DNA of 21,173 bases from JBJXGC01 sp046154545 (GCA_046154545.1 JBJXGC010000282.1:1-21173); one strand, 5' to 3'. Shown: positions 7,464 to 15,583, counted from the first letter of the stretch. The notes: generated from the sequence alone by a model not told the origin. Translations and numbers: made by a program.

Positions 7464-8840
7464 GTGAGAAGCTTTTCCGTCATCCTCTTCGCCCTCGCCG
7501 CCCTCGCGGCCGCCTGTGGCGGCGGATCACCGTCCTCCGCGACGCCAACACCCGCCGATTCCGCTGGGACGTCCGCCGCCGCGTCCTCGCCCACGGCGCT
7601 GGGCTCGCCAACGACAGGCGCAACAGCGGTGGCCAGCGTCTCACCATCGGCCACACCGCCGGCTGTGGCCGCCGCCCTCGGCGAGCCCCGGTTCGAAGGC
7701 GCCCGTGCCATCGAACACCTGAAGAAGCTGTCCCAGGACATCGGTGTGCGGGTCGCTGGCAGCGAGGCCGAGCAGCGCACCGCCAAATACATCGGCGACC
7801 AATTCCGGGCCAGTGGCTACGTCGTTGAGCTCGCCGAATTCAGCTTCGAAGGCGACCCCTTCCGGCCCTCCCGCGTCACCGTGGGTGGGGCCGTCGAGTC
7901 CGGCTTTGCGATGGCCGGAAGCCCGGGGGCAAAGATCTCGGGAGGCGCCGTCTTTGTGGGGCTCGCGGATGTCGAGGGAATCGCCGGCCGCGACCTCTCC
8001 GGTAAGGTCGCGATCGCCGACCGCGGTGTCACCCGCTTCGCCGAAAAGTCAGCGGCCGTTCATGCCGCTGGCGCCGTCGGCCTCGTCATCATCAACAACG
8101 CCGAAGGCGACCTGCTCGGAAACGTCCTCGGGACTGCGATCCCGGTCGTAGGCATCACCCAGGCCTCGGGCGTCGGGTTGCGTAAGGCCGCCGATACCGG
8201 CGCACAGGTCACCCTTGAAACGCCCGATGCGAACGTAACGAAGTCCGTCAACGTCATCGCCCGGCCGGCCGGCGGGGCGAAGTGCCTGGTCATCGTCGGC
8301 GGCCACCACGATACCGTGCCTGGCGCCCCCGGGGCCCACGACAACGCAAGCGGCACCGCCGAGACGATCGAACTCGCCCGCGCCTTCGCCGCTGACGGCC
8401 TCGACGCCGGCCTCTGCTTCGCCACCTTTGGCGCTGAAGAGTCCGGCCTCCACGGCAGCGCTGCCCTCGTCGATCTCCTCGAAAGCCGGGGAGAGCTGCC
8501 CAAAGCAATGGTCAATCTCGACACCACCGGTACCGGCACCCGCGTCGATCTCATCGGCAGCCCCGAGATCACCCGCCAGGCGCTGGCCGTCGCCCAGGCG
8601 CTCGGCGTCAACGCCGCAATCGTCGAACTGGACGCACAGTTCGGCAGCGACCACCAGAGTTTCGCCAACGCGGGCGTGCCGGTCATCTTCTTTGCAACGA
8701 ACGACTTCTCGAACATCCACACGCCGCGCGACACGCTGGACACGATCAACACCGCCCTCTATGCCGGGGGCGGGGCCGTGGCCTACGAAGTCATCGGCCA
8801 ACTCCTGAAGCAGGTTGCCCCGGCCCAGGGGCGCTCATAG
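7464..8840 (+). CDS. M28-family zinc aminopeptidase, lipoprotein with PA domain
   Basis: A 458-residue secreted peptidase. The signal peptide ends in a lipobox, ALAAAC with lipid-attachment Cys18, followed by about 50 residues of Ser/Thr/Pro-rich linker tethering the enzyme outside the membrane. Residues around 150-250 form a protease-associated (PA) insert. The catalytic part shows the M28 di-zinc set: GGHHDTV (His near 281-282), AHDNASG (Asp293), GAEESG (Glu325 base and Glu326 ligand), NLDTTG (Asp353) and NIHTPRDT (His419). The family removes N-terminal residues from peptides. The start is GTG. The LysM lipoprotein gene begins 18 nt after its stop, so the two probably form an envelope-directed operon. 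Confidence 0.93.
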   Translation: MRSFSVILFALAALAAACGGGSPSSATPTPADSAGTSAAASSPTALGSPTTGATAVASVSPSATPPAVAAALGEPRFEGARAIEHLKKLSQDIGVRVAGSEAEQRTAKYIGDQFRASGYVVELAEFSFEGDPFRPSRVTVGGAVESGFAMAGSPGAKISGGAVFVGLADVEGIAGRDLSGKVAIADRGVTRFAEKSAAVHAAGAVGLVIINNAEGDLLGNVLGTAIPVVGITQASGVGLRKAADTGAQVTLETPDANVTKSVNVIARPAGGAKCLVIVGGHHDTVPGAPGAHDNASGTAETIELARAFAADGLDAGLCFATFGAEESGLHGSAALVDLLESRGELPKAMVNLDTTGTGTRVDLIGSPEITRQALAVAQALGVNAAIVELDAQFGSDHQSFANAGVPVIFFATNDFSNIHTPRDTLDTINTALYAGGGAVAYEVIGQLLKQVAPAQGRS

Positions 8841-8858
8841 GATGGCGGGAGGGTGACC

Positions 8859-9434
8859 ATGTCTCTGATTCACGTCTCGACCCTGCTTATCTCCGCAGCC
8901 GCCGTCGTGCTCGCTGCCTGCGGCGGCGACGCCGACCCAAACGCCGGCAAAGGGCCGAAGATCACCGACCCGGCACTGGTGCCCACCGCCACACCGCTGG
9001 TTGCCGAGATCATCTACCACATCCAGGGCGATGTCGTGAACATCACTGGCGGACCTTCGACCACGATCGCCACCGGCTCACCGACGCCCGCGAGTTCGAG
9101 TACCTATTCGATCCAGCCCGGTGATACCTGCGCCGACATCGCCAGCAAGTACAAGATCACGGTCGATGCGCTCCTCAAAGCGAACCGGACGATCACCGCC
9201 GACTGCACGAACATCCGCGCCGGAGAAACGCTCAGGATCCCCGCGCCCGCGGCGACCACGTCCACGGGGCCCACGCCACGACCGGGCGGCAAGGAGCACA
9301 CGGCGCGCCCGGGGGACACCTGCGCCGGCATCGCGGCCAGCTTCACCGTCGATGTGAACCAGCTCATCGCCCTCAACGGGCTCAACGCGGACTGTACGAA
9401 CCTCGCGGTCGGCCAGGTCGTCCGGATCCCGTAA
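8859..9434 (+). CDS. Lipoprotein with two LysM domains
   Basis: A 191-residue protein with a signal peptide and lipobox VLAAC (Cys21), a low-complexity region, and two LysM repeats: YSIQPGDTCADIASKYKITV...LRIP (about 83-127) and HTARPGDTCAGIAASFTVDV...VRIP (about 146-191). LysM domains bind N-acetylglucosamine glycans such as peptidoglycan. Both repeats carry a Cys pair at equivalent places (GDTC and the later ADCTN), which suggests one disulfide per domain. The ATG at 8859 is preceded by GGGAGGG at good spacing; a GTG six bases earlier overlaps that site and is less likely. It has no catalytic domain, so it is likely a cell-surface anchor or a partner of the upstream M28 peptidase. Confidence 0.9.
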   Translation: MSLIHVSTLLISAAAVVLAACGGDADPNAGKGPKITDPALVPTATPLVAEIIYHIQGDVVNITGGPSTTIATGSPTPASSSTYSIQPGDTCADIASKYKITVDALLKANRTITADCTNIRAGETLRIPAPAATTSTGPTPRPGGKEHTARPGDTCAGIAASFTVDVNQLIALNGLNADCTNLAVGQVVRIP

Positions 9435-9501
9435 CGCGGCCGCCGGCCACTGGCGGACAAGGGCTGTTGACCGCACCATCTCGGAACGACGGGAGGTCGC
9501 C

Positions 9502-10668
9502 GTGGACTTCGAACTCACCGAAGCACAGCAGCAGGTCCGTGCCCAGGCGCGCGCCCTCGCCCGCCGCTTTGACGATGCCTACTGGCGCCGCTGCGATTCG
9601 GAGCACGCTTTCCCCTGGGAGTACTACGAGGCCTTCGCCGAGGCCGGCTGGCTCGGCATCGCGATGCCTGAGGAGTACGGCGGCGCCGGCCTTGGCATCA
9701 CCGAGGCCTCTCTCCTCCTCGAGGAGGTGTCGGCCTCCGGCGCCGCCATGAACGGGGCCACGCCCCTCCACCTCACCATCTTCGGCCTCAACCCGGTCGT
9801 GCTCCACGGCACGGAAGAGCTCAAGCGCCGGGTCCTCCCGCCCGCCGCCGCGGGCAAGCTGCACGTCGCCTTCGGCATCACGGAGCCAACCGCCGGCTCC
9901 GATACACCATCGATCACGACCTTCGCCCGGCGTGATGGCGATCGCTATCTCATCGCTGGCCAGAAGGTCTGGACTTCGAAGGCGAAGGAGTCGTCCAAAG
10001 TCTTGCTCCTGGCGCGCACCACGCGCCTCGAGGACTGTGCCCGCCGGACCGATGGAATGACCCTCTTCCTCGCCGATCTCGACCCCGCGCACGTCTCCAT
10101 CCGCGAGATCGAGAAGCTCGGGCGCCACGCCGTCGATTCCAACGAGGTCTTCTACGACGACCTCCCGGTCGACCCGGCAGACGTCGTCGGCGAGGTCGGC
10201 CGGGGCTTCTATCACCTCCTCGACGGTCTCAACCCTGAGCGCATCCTGATCGCTTCCGAAGCCCTCGGCACGGGCAAGGTCGCGCTCGCCCGGGCCGTCG
10301 CCTACGCGAAAGAGCGGCGTGTCTTCGGCCGCCCGATCGGGCAGAACCAGGGCATCCAGTTCCCCCTCGCCGACTCCTATGCGAAGCTGACCGCGGCCGA
10401 ACTGCTCATCCGCAAAGCATCCTGGCTCTACGATAACGGCCAGCCCTGCGGCGCCGAGGCGAACATGGCGAAGTACCTCGCGGCCGAGTTCGCCTTCGAA
10501 ACCACCGACCGGGCCCTCCAGGTCCACGGCGGCTTCGGTTACGCGAAGGAGTTCGACGTGGAACGCTACTGGCGCGAGGCCCGCCTCATGAAGATCGCGC
10601 CCGTCACCCAGGAGATGATCCTCAACTTCATCGGCCAGCACGAGCTTGGCCTCCCGAGGTCGTACTGA
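9502..10668 (+). CDS. Acyl-CoA dehydrogenase family protein
   Basis: A 388-residue flavoprotein that would introduce a C2-C3 double bond into an acyl-CoA and pass electrons to ETF. The order is N-terminal helical domain (LTEAQQQVRAQARALARRF), beta domain with AFGITEPTAGSD and YLIAGQKVWTSKA (FAD and substrate loops), and the C-terminal helices with RRVFGRPIGQNQGIQFPLAD and QVHGGFGYAKEFDVERYWREAR. At the usual catalytic-Glu site near the C-terminus the sequence is KIAPVTQEMILN, with Pro where MCAD has Glu. A Glu at residue 247 (GLNPERILIASEALG) sits where isovaleryl- and long-chain enzymes place theirs. GTG start with GGGAGG 5 nt upstream. The MOSC gene starts directly after its stop. Confidence 0.92.
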   Translation: MDFELTEAQQQVRAQARALARRFDDAYWRRCDSEHAFPWEYYEAFAEAGWLGIAMPEEYGGAGLGITEASLLLEEVSASGAAMNGATPLHLTIFGLNPVVLHGTEELKRRVLPPAAAGKLHVAFGITEPTAGSDTPSITTFARRDGDRYLIAGQKVWTSKAKESSKVLLLARTTRLEDCARRTDGMTLFLADLDPAHVSIREIEKLGRHAVDSNEVFYDDLPVDPADVVGEVGRGFYHLLDGLNPERILIASEALGTGKVALARAVAYAKERRVFGRPIGQNQGIQFPLADSYAKLTAAELLIRKASWLYDNGQPCGAEANMAKYLAAEFAFETTDRALQVHGGFGYAKEFDVERYWREARLMKIAPVTQEMILNFIGQHELGLPRSY

Positions 10669-11211
10669 ATGGACGCTGTCGTCGAAGCCGTACATCGCAG
10701 CTCAACCCACACCTTCAGCAAGCCCGGCAGTGAGAGCATCCGCCTCCTGGCCGGCCTTGGTGTCGATGGCGACGCTCACATGGGCGCCACCGTGAAGCAC
10801 CGCTCGCGCGTCGCCCGCGACCCGGCCCAGCCGAACGTGCGCCAGGTGCATCTCATCCACGGTGAACTGCACGACGAACTCCGCGCCCGCGGCTTCAGGG
10901 CCGGGCCCGGTGACATGGGCGAGAACGTCACGACTCGCGGCCTGGACCTGCTTACGCTCCCCCTGGGCACGCGCCTTCACCTCGGGGACGCTGCCATCGT
11001 CGAACTCAGCGGCCTCCGCAACCCCTGCGCCCAGCTCGACCGCTTCGAGCCAGGACTGATGAAGGCCGTCCTCGACCGCGACGAGGCCGGCAACCTCGTC
11101 CGCAAGTCGGGCGTCATGGCGATCGTCGTCACCGGCGGCGAAGTGCGCCCTGGTGACCGGATCCAGGTGACTCTGCCCGCGCTTCCGCACGAGGCCATGC
11201 AGCCCGTTTAG
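10669..11211 (+). CDS. MOSC-domain protein
   Basis: A 180-residue stand-alone MOSC domain, the fold at the C-terminus of molybdenum cofactor sulfurases, which binds Moco and handles sulfur. Hallmarks are GLGVDGDAHMG near the start, the VHLIHGEL strand, GPGDMGENVTTRGLDLLTLPLG and the conserved Cys120 in GLRNPCAQLDRF, followed by a basic-acidic C-terminal barrel (GVMAIVVTGGEVRPGDRI). Its ATG directly follows the TGA of the acyl-CoA dehydrogenase gene (TGAATG), which implies translational coupling. A functional link to the dehydrogenase is not obvious. It may modify a molybdoenzyme or detoxify N-hydroxylated or thiol compounds, as related YiiM/YuaD-type proteins do. Confidence 0.88.
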   Translation: MDAVVEAVHRSSTHTFSKPGSESIRLLAGLGVDGDAHMGATVKHRSRVARDPAQPNVRQVHLIHGELHDELRARGFRAGPGDMGENVTTRGLDLLTLPLGTRLHLGDAAIVELSGLRNPCAQLDRFEPGLMKAVLDRDEAGNLVRKSGVMAIVVTGGEVRPGDRIQVTLPALPHEAMQPV

Positions 11212-11317
11212 CCGGTCTGGCCCGCAGCCCAGCGCCTGGCGAGTTAAAGGCCACGATTACCCCATCTTTTCTGCGTTTCTCAACACGCCGCCTACCCGCG
11301 TGAGCCACGGCTTCCCG

Positions 11318-12190
11318 TCAGATGGTGAAGGACTGGAGGTCCTCGCCCACGGTGATCCGGCCGCCATAGGAGCGGCCGATGTCCCCTTCTATCGAACCCG
11401 CATCCGGCGGGCCAAGGATGTGATTCAGCACGAGGTGGGGGGTGCTCGCCAGTACGGCAATCCGGCCGAGATCCTCGGAGCCGGTGTGATAGCGGAAGAT
11501 GCCGCTGATCGCTCGGAACGCCAGGGACTCCGGCCCCGACTGCTCCCTCACCGCCTGCAATCTCTCCCGGGCGTATTGCGAGTCGTACACCTCGTGGACG
11601 AGGACCTCGACTCCCTGGGCCGCGGCGCTGAGTGCCTCGATCGCCGACGTATCGCCGGAGAAGGCGACCGACCCCCGGTCCGTGTCGAACCGTAGGCCGA
11701 ATGCCTGATCGACCGGGCTGTGATCGACCCGGAACGGGCTCACCCCGAAGTCCGGCCCCTCGATCCGCACCCCTTCCTCGAACTCGCGCACGGCGGGGAG
11801 CTCCCATGGCTGCGTGAGGCGGTCCATCGAGTTGCGGACGCGGATGTCGTAATCGAACGTGTGTGCGAGCCGGCGGAGCATCTCCCCGGTGCCCGGTGGC
11901 CCAAACACCGCTGGCGGTGTGTTCCACCAGCCCACGACCCAGCCCGTCCAGAGCAGGTCCGGGAGGCCCATGATGTGATCGGAGTGGAGGTGGGTGAGGA
12001 AGATATGCGTCAGGGCGGGTGGCGCACCTGGAATGCGGCGGGCCGGTTGCCCCGCCTCCAGCAGCCGGTGCACGACACCGCTCCCGGCGTCCACAAGAAT
12101 GCGCGCAGAACCGGCGACGAGCAGCGAAGCCGGGCCCCGGCGCCGGAGGTCAGGGACTGGAGTACCCGTGCCGAGAAGCGTCAGCTGCAT
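11318..12190 (-). CDS. Metallo-beta-lactamase-fold hydrolase, RNase Z-like
   Basis: A 290-residue metal hydrolase. It opens with MQLTLLGTGTPVPDLRRRGP, typical of the RNase Z/arylsulfatase branch, and has the zinc motif THLHSDHIMGLPDLL (His67, His69, Asp71, His72), VDHSPVDQAF, the FSGDTSAIEALS Asp ligand and the last His in LVLNHILG. It lacks an obvious exosite arm for tRNA, and the tryptophan-rich insertion LWTGWVVGWWNT lines the likely active-site mouth, so a small ester, lactone, sulfate or thioester substrate is as plausible as tRNA. It is the last gene of the minus-strand cluster and follows the CoA-transferase by 67 bases, perhaps as a thioesterase-like helper. It converges with the MOSC gene across about 106 bases that hold nothing I recognise. 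Confidence 0.87.
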   Translation of the reverse strand: MQLTLLGTGTPVPDLRRRGPASLLVAGSARILVDAGSGVVHRLLEAGQPARRIPGAPPALTHIFLTHLHSDHIMGLPDLLWTGWVVGWWNTPPAVFGPPGTGEMLRRLAHTFDYDIRVRNSMDRLTQPWELPAVREFEEGVRIEGPDFGVSPFRVDHSPVDQAFGLRFDTDRGSVAFSGDTSAIEALSAAAQGVEVLVHEVYDSQYARERLQAVREQSGPESLAFRAISGIFRYHTGSEDLGRIAVLASTPHLVLNHILGPPDAGSIEGDIGRSYGGRITVGEDLQSFTI

Positions 12191-12257
12191 CGCCGCGTAC
12201 CCCCGTGAGCCCGGCCACCGCGCGCCGTCGCGAAACAGTCCCTGGCCTCGGTGCGCA

Positions 12258-13439
12258 CTACCCCACCACCCGGTCGGCCCGCAGCACAGCCACCTCGTCT
12301 TCGCTCAACCCTAGGACTTCCTTCAGGAGGCTGGTGGTGTGGCCCCCGGGCGGGTCCGCGCCCTCGTCCGGGCCCGAAGGCGTCCGCGACAGCTTCACCG
12401 GCGAGCCGGATACGATGAACGGCCGGCCTGCGGCGGACGGCAATTCCGCGAACATCCCACGATGATGGACCTGTGGGTCTCGAGCGATGTCCGCGATCGT
12501 GTTCAGTGGCGCCGCCAGGCAGACCTGCTCCAGCCGCGCGAGCCAGTCGGCCGTGGTCTTCGTGCGAAAGCGCGCTTCGAGCAACGGTTCGAGCTGCGCA
12601 TGGTTCGCCGTCCGTAACTGGTTCGTGGCGAAGCGCTCGTCTGTGGCCAGCTCATCCACATCCAGGATGCCGCAGAACAGCGTCCAATCCTTCACCCCCG
12701 CTATCACGAGGTGACCGTCCGTCGTCGCGAACGCCTGGAAGGGCGTCACCAGGGGATGGCGCGTGCCGATCGGCCCGGGCACTTCGCCCGTCGCGAAGTG
12801 GCGGATGACCGCGTTCTCCAGGAGCGCCACCTGGGAGTCGAGCATACTCACATCCACATATTGGCCCTTGCCGCTCCGCTGGCGTTCGACGATCGCGGAG
12901 AGCACCCCGATCGCGGTGAACATGCCTCCCGCCATGTCCCCGACGCTGTACCCGGGCCTCGCCGGCGGCCCCCCCGGGTGTCCGGTGATGCTCATCACGC
13001 CGCTCATCGCCTGGACGATGACGTCCACGGCGCCACGGCTGGCGTACGGCCCTGTCTGCCCGAAGCCTGAGGTCGAGGCATAGACGATCGCCGGGTTGCG
13101 CGCCGACACCGCTGCGTAGTCCAGCCCCAGCGAGGCCATCGTGCCCGGAGAGAAGTTCTCGGTCACCACGTCGGCCTGTTCGGCCAGGCGGAGCGCCAGC
13201 TCGCGGCCCCGCTCGCTCTTCAGGTCCAGCGAGATGCAGTGCTTACCCCGGTTCACGCTGAAGAAGTAGGTGTTGATGCCATCCACCATTGGGCCGGCGC
13301 CGCGCTCCTTCTCGGTGATGCCCACGGGCTCCACCTTCCACACTTCCGCCCCGAGGTCACAGAGCACCATGGTCCCGTACGGCCCGGCGAGGGCCCACGT
13401 GAAGTCGAGGATGCGGATCCCGTCGAGTGGTCCTGGCAT
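12258..13439 (-). CDS. CaiB/BaiF (class III) CoA-transferase
   Basis: A 393-residue family III CoA-transferase, which moves CoA from a donor thioester to a carboxylic acid through a covalent aspartyl intermediate. It starts MPGPLDGIRILDFTWALAGPYGTM, shows NRGKHCISLDLKSERGRELAL and ENFSPGTMASLGLDY, and has the catalytic Asp168 in PGYSVGDMAGGMFTAIGVL. The C-terminal domain covers RTKTTADWLARLEQVCLAAPLNTI. The ATG at 13439 is chosen because homologues begin there and a TATACT box ends 7 nt upstream; the longer open frame to 13511 would lie upstream of that promoter. The lyase, crotonase and VOC genes lie just upstream on the same strand, which suggests activation of a carboxylic acid for degradation. 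Substrate unknown. Confidence 0.93.
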   Translation of the reverse strand: MPGPLDGIRILDFTWALAGPYGTMVLCDLGAEVWKVEPVGITEKERGAGPMVDGINTYFFSVNRGKHCISLDLKSERGRELALRLAEQADVVTENFSPGTMASLGLDYAAVSARNPAIVYASTSGFGQTGPYASRGAVDVIVQAMSGVMSITGHPGGPPARPGYSVGDMAGGMFTAIGVLSAIVERQRSGKGQYVDVSMLDSQVALLENAVIRHFATGEVPGPIGTRHPLVTPFQAFATTDGHLVIAGVKDWTLFCGILDVDELATDERFATNQLRTANHAQLEPLLEARFRTKTTADWLARLEQVCLAAPLNTIADIARDPQVHHRGMFAELPSAAGRPFIVSGSPVKLSRTPSGPDEGADPPGGHTTSLLKEVLGLSEDEVAVLRADRVVG

Positions 13440-13446
13440 AGCGCGG

Positions 13447-13452
13447 AGTATA
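13447..13452 (-). promoter_or_regulatory. -10 box of the CoA-transferase gene (leaderless)
   Basis: TATACT on the minus strand, a near-perfect -10, ends exactly 7 nt before the ATG at 13439. There is no Shine-Dalgarno in between, so the mRNA probably begins at the start codon. No convincing -35 is present. Confidence 0.6.
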
Positions 13453-13580
13453 GCGGGGATCAAGGAAGATGGAGGCCTCCCAGTCTCCAACGCGGTCGCC
13501 ACAACGGTCACTCCTGTCCGTTCGATCGTTGATCAGATGCCTATTGCTATAGCCTGCGGCGCCACTTGTTCAGCGCCCTC

Positions 13581-13949
13581 TTAGAGCTGGTCCAGGTAGA
13601 AGATGTTGCCCTCGGGGTCGCTCAGCAGCGCCATGTAGCCGCCCCATGCCTGTTTCGTCGGCGGCATGGTGAAGGCTACGCCGCGCGCTACCAGCTCGGC
13701 GTGGGCCGCGTCCAGGTCCGTTACCGCCAGGCCGATACCGGTGTGCCGGCCGGCGAGGCCCCCCTGTCGCACTTCGGTCTCTTCCACCCGGGCGACGCCC
13801 AGGGTCAGCTCTCCGAGCGCGAAGGTCGCGAAGCCGAACGCCGGGTCGGCCATCCGCTGGGGCAGCCCCAGGGTATCGCGGTAGAAGGCGACCGCTGCAT
13901 CGAAGTCCTTCACGAAGACGTTGACGTAGGCGAGCCGGATCGATGCCAT
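13581..13949 (-). CDS. VOC-superfamily protein (glyoxalase/dioxygenase-like)
   Basis: A 122-residue vicinal-oxygen-chelate protein with two beta-alpha-beta-beta-beta units: IRLAYVNVFVKDFDAAVAFY RDTLGL in the first half and HTGIGLAVTDLDAAHAELVARG...SDPEGNIFYLDQL in the second. The fold uses a metal to stabilise enolates or oxyanions in glyoxalases, epimerases and extradiol dioxygenases, or binds drugs. ATG 13949 is used because everything upstream overlaps the crotonase gene; a GGCGGTGAG-like site precedes it. Only 8 bases separate it from the crotonase stop, so it is the last gene of the lyase-crotonase-VOC operon. An epimerase or lyase step on a CoA ester would fit its neighbours, but this is inference. 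Confidence 0.87.
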   Translation of the reverse strand: MASIRLAYVNVFVKDFDAAVAFYRDTLGLPQRMADPAFGFATFALGELTLGVARVEETEVRQGGLAGRHTGIGLAVTDLDAAHAELVARGVAFTMPPTKQAWGGYMALLSDPEGNIFYLDQL

Positions 13950-13957
13950 GCGTTGTC

Positions 13958-14716
13958 TCACCGCCCCTTCCACTCGGGCGTGCGCTTCTCGTTGAAGGCG
14001 CGTATGCCCTCCTGGGCGTCCTCGCTGCTCATGAGCGGGGCGGCCAGTTCGCCCTCCAGCCGCATCGCGTCGGCCGCCGCGAGGGTTTGGGCGCGAAGGG
14101 CCGACTCCTTCGTCGCCTTCACCGCCAGGGGGGCGCGGCTGGCGAGGATCGAGGCCCACTCATGAGCGGCCGCCAGCGCCTGCCCGCGAGGCACCACCCG
14201 GTTCACGAGCCCGATCCGGAGGGCCTCGTCGGCCGGGATCCGTTCGGCCGAGAGCAGCAGCCACATCGCGTTGCCCAGGCCTACCACCTGCGGCAGCCGC
14301 ACCGTCTGGCCGGCGCCGGGGAGGATGCCGCGGGCGGTGCCCATGCAGCCGAAGGTGGCGTTCTCGCTCGCGATCCGCACGTCGCAGAGGAGCGCGAGCC
14401 CGAGCCCGCCCGCCAGGCAGTGACCGTTGATCGCCCCCACCACCGGCTTCATCAGGTCGAGGCCGCTGAACAGCTTGAGCCGCCGCGTGTCCGCCCGCGT
14501 CGTCCGGTCGGCCATCCGGCCGAGGTCGGCGCCCGCGCAGAACGCCCGGTCGCCAGCGCCGGTGACGATCGCTACACGCAGCCCGGGGTCGTCCCGCAGC
14601 TCCGTGAAGGCGTCTTCGAGGCCGAACATCATCTCCGGGGCGAGGGCGTTCATCGCTTCCGGCCGGTCGATCGTGATCGTCAGGATGTGGCCGTCCCGTT
14701 CCGTGCGGATGCTCAC
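13958..14716 (-). CDS. Crotonase-family (enoyl-CoA hydratase/isomerase-like) protein lacking both hydratase Glu
   Basis: A 252-residue crotonase. It has ITIDRPEAMNALAPEM, the first oxyanion-hole strand AFCAGADLG, the second oxyanion-hole turn AINGHCLAGGLGLALLCD, ATFGCMGTARGILPGAGQTVRLP and the C-terminal VKATKESALRAQ. The fold binds acyl-CoA and stabilises thioester enolates. Aligned by eye with rat enoyl-CoA hydratase, both catalytic glutamates (Glu144 and Glu164 there, 20 residues apart) are Gly106 and Gly126 here. A simple hydratase is therefore unlikely; isomerase, decarboxylase, hydrolase or C-C lyase activity is possible. It starts with GTG overlapping the lyase stop (GTGA), so it is translationally coupled to the lyase. 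Confidence 0.92.
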   Translation of the reverse strand: MSIRTERDGHILTITIDRPEAMNALAPEMMFGLEDAFTELRDDPGLRVAIVTGAGDRAFCAGADLGRMADRTTRADTRRLKLFSGLDLMKPVVGAINGHCLAGGLGLALLCDVRIASENATFGCMGTARGILPGAGQTVRLPQVVGLGNAMWLLLSAERIPADEALRIGLVNRVVPRGQALAAAHEWASILASRAPLAVKATKESALRAQTLAAADAMRLEGELAAPLMSSEDAQEGIRAFNEKRTPEWKGR

Positions 14717-15582
14717 TGGTACATCTCCCGTTCGGTGGTCCGGGCCTCGATGTCGTAGAGCGCCTGGACGCCGATGGTCTCGCCCACCTCGTGGATCACG
14801 GCCATCACCTCCGGCCCGGTCATGCCGAAGCCGGCGCCCGCAAGGATGCCCTCGTATCCGGCCTTCATCGCCCGGAAGGCGAGGGCCTGGGCGCTCATCG
14901 GGTCGACCGCGAGCGAGTAGCCCGCCGCCAGCATCTCCGCCGCCGGGCGGCCCGGCCCGATCACCATCGCGGCAAGGGGGGTCTTCGATCCGGCCGTGGC
15001 GGCCACAAACTGGTCGTCGCCCCGCGGCATCGGCATGAGCATGTCGGCGCCCGCCTCTTCGTAGCGCGCCAGCCGTTCGAGCGTCGCCTCCGTCCCTTCG
15101 TGTGAGAAGGCGTTACAGCGCACGATGACGACGAAGTCGCTGTCGCGCTTCGCCTCGACCGCCGCCCGGATGCGCCCGGCCATCTCCTCCGCCGACACCA
15201 GGTGTTCGACGCCCTTGTGATGGTGGGCGCGTTTCGGCGACACCTGGTCCTCGATCTCGATCGCTACGGCCCCGGCGCCTTCGATCAGCCGGATGGTGCG
15301 GGCCATGTGGACGGCGTCGCCGAAGCCCACGCTCCCATCGACCACCACGTGGACATCGACCCGTTCCGTGACGGCCCGGGTCGCTTCCGCGAGTTCGGTC
15401 GCGGTGAGCAGCGCCTCGGTGACGCCCCGCTGGTACCCCAGGCCGCCGCCGCCCAGGTAGATGGTGTCGAAGCCCACTCGCTTCGCCAGCGCGGCCGAGA
15501 GCGCGTCGAGGGCGAGCGGGGCCACCACCAGGCCGCTCGCCGGGCGGGTCATCATGGTCCGGAAGTCGTGCAGTCGTGTCAC
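14713..15582 (-). CDS. Isocitrate lyase / PEP mutase superfamily protein
   Basis: A 289-residue TIM-barrel enzyme of the PEP mutase/isocitrate lyase superfamily, which makes or breaks C-C or P-C bonds in 2-oxo and malate-type acids using Mg. Recognisable parts are PLALDALSAALAKRVGFDTIYLGG, VVVDGSVGFGD, AVAIEIEDQVSPKRAHHHKG, VIVRCNAFSHEG, YEEAGADMLMPM and the C-terminal helices. The isocitrate lyase Cys of the KKCGH-type loop is Ala119 here, and the second Asp of the metal-binding DxD is Ser84; the first (Asp82) and Glu111 remain. It is thus not an isocitrate or methylisocitrate lyase; an oxaloacetate-decarboxylase- or dimethylmalate-lyase-like role is possible. GTG start, first gene of an operon, with a promoter inside the inverted repeat 15584-15641. 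Confidence 0.88.
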   Translation of the reverse strand: MTRLHDFRTMMTRPASGLVVAPLALDALSAALAKRVGFDTIYLGGGGLGYQRGVTEALLTATELAEATRAVTERVDVHVVVDGSVGFGDAVHMARTIRLIEGAGAVAIEIEDQVSPKRAHHHKGVEHLVSAEEMAGRIRAAVEAKRDSDFVVIVRCNAFSHEGTEATLERLARYEEAGADMLMPMPRGDDQFVAATAGSKTPLAAMVIGPGRPAAEMLAAGYSLAVDPMSAQALAFRAMKAGYEGILAGAGFGMTGPEVMAVIHEVGETIGVQALYDIEARTTEREMYQ

Positions 15583-15583
15583 G

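Noticed and set aside
13950..14159. N-terminal extension of the VOC protein
   Set aside because: The extension is a frame shadow of the crotonase gene and has no VOC features; the family start is at 13949.
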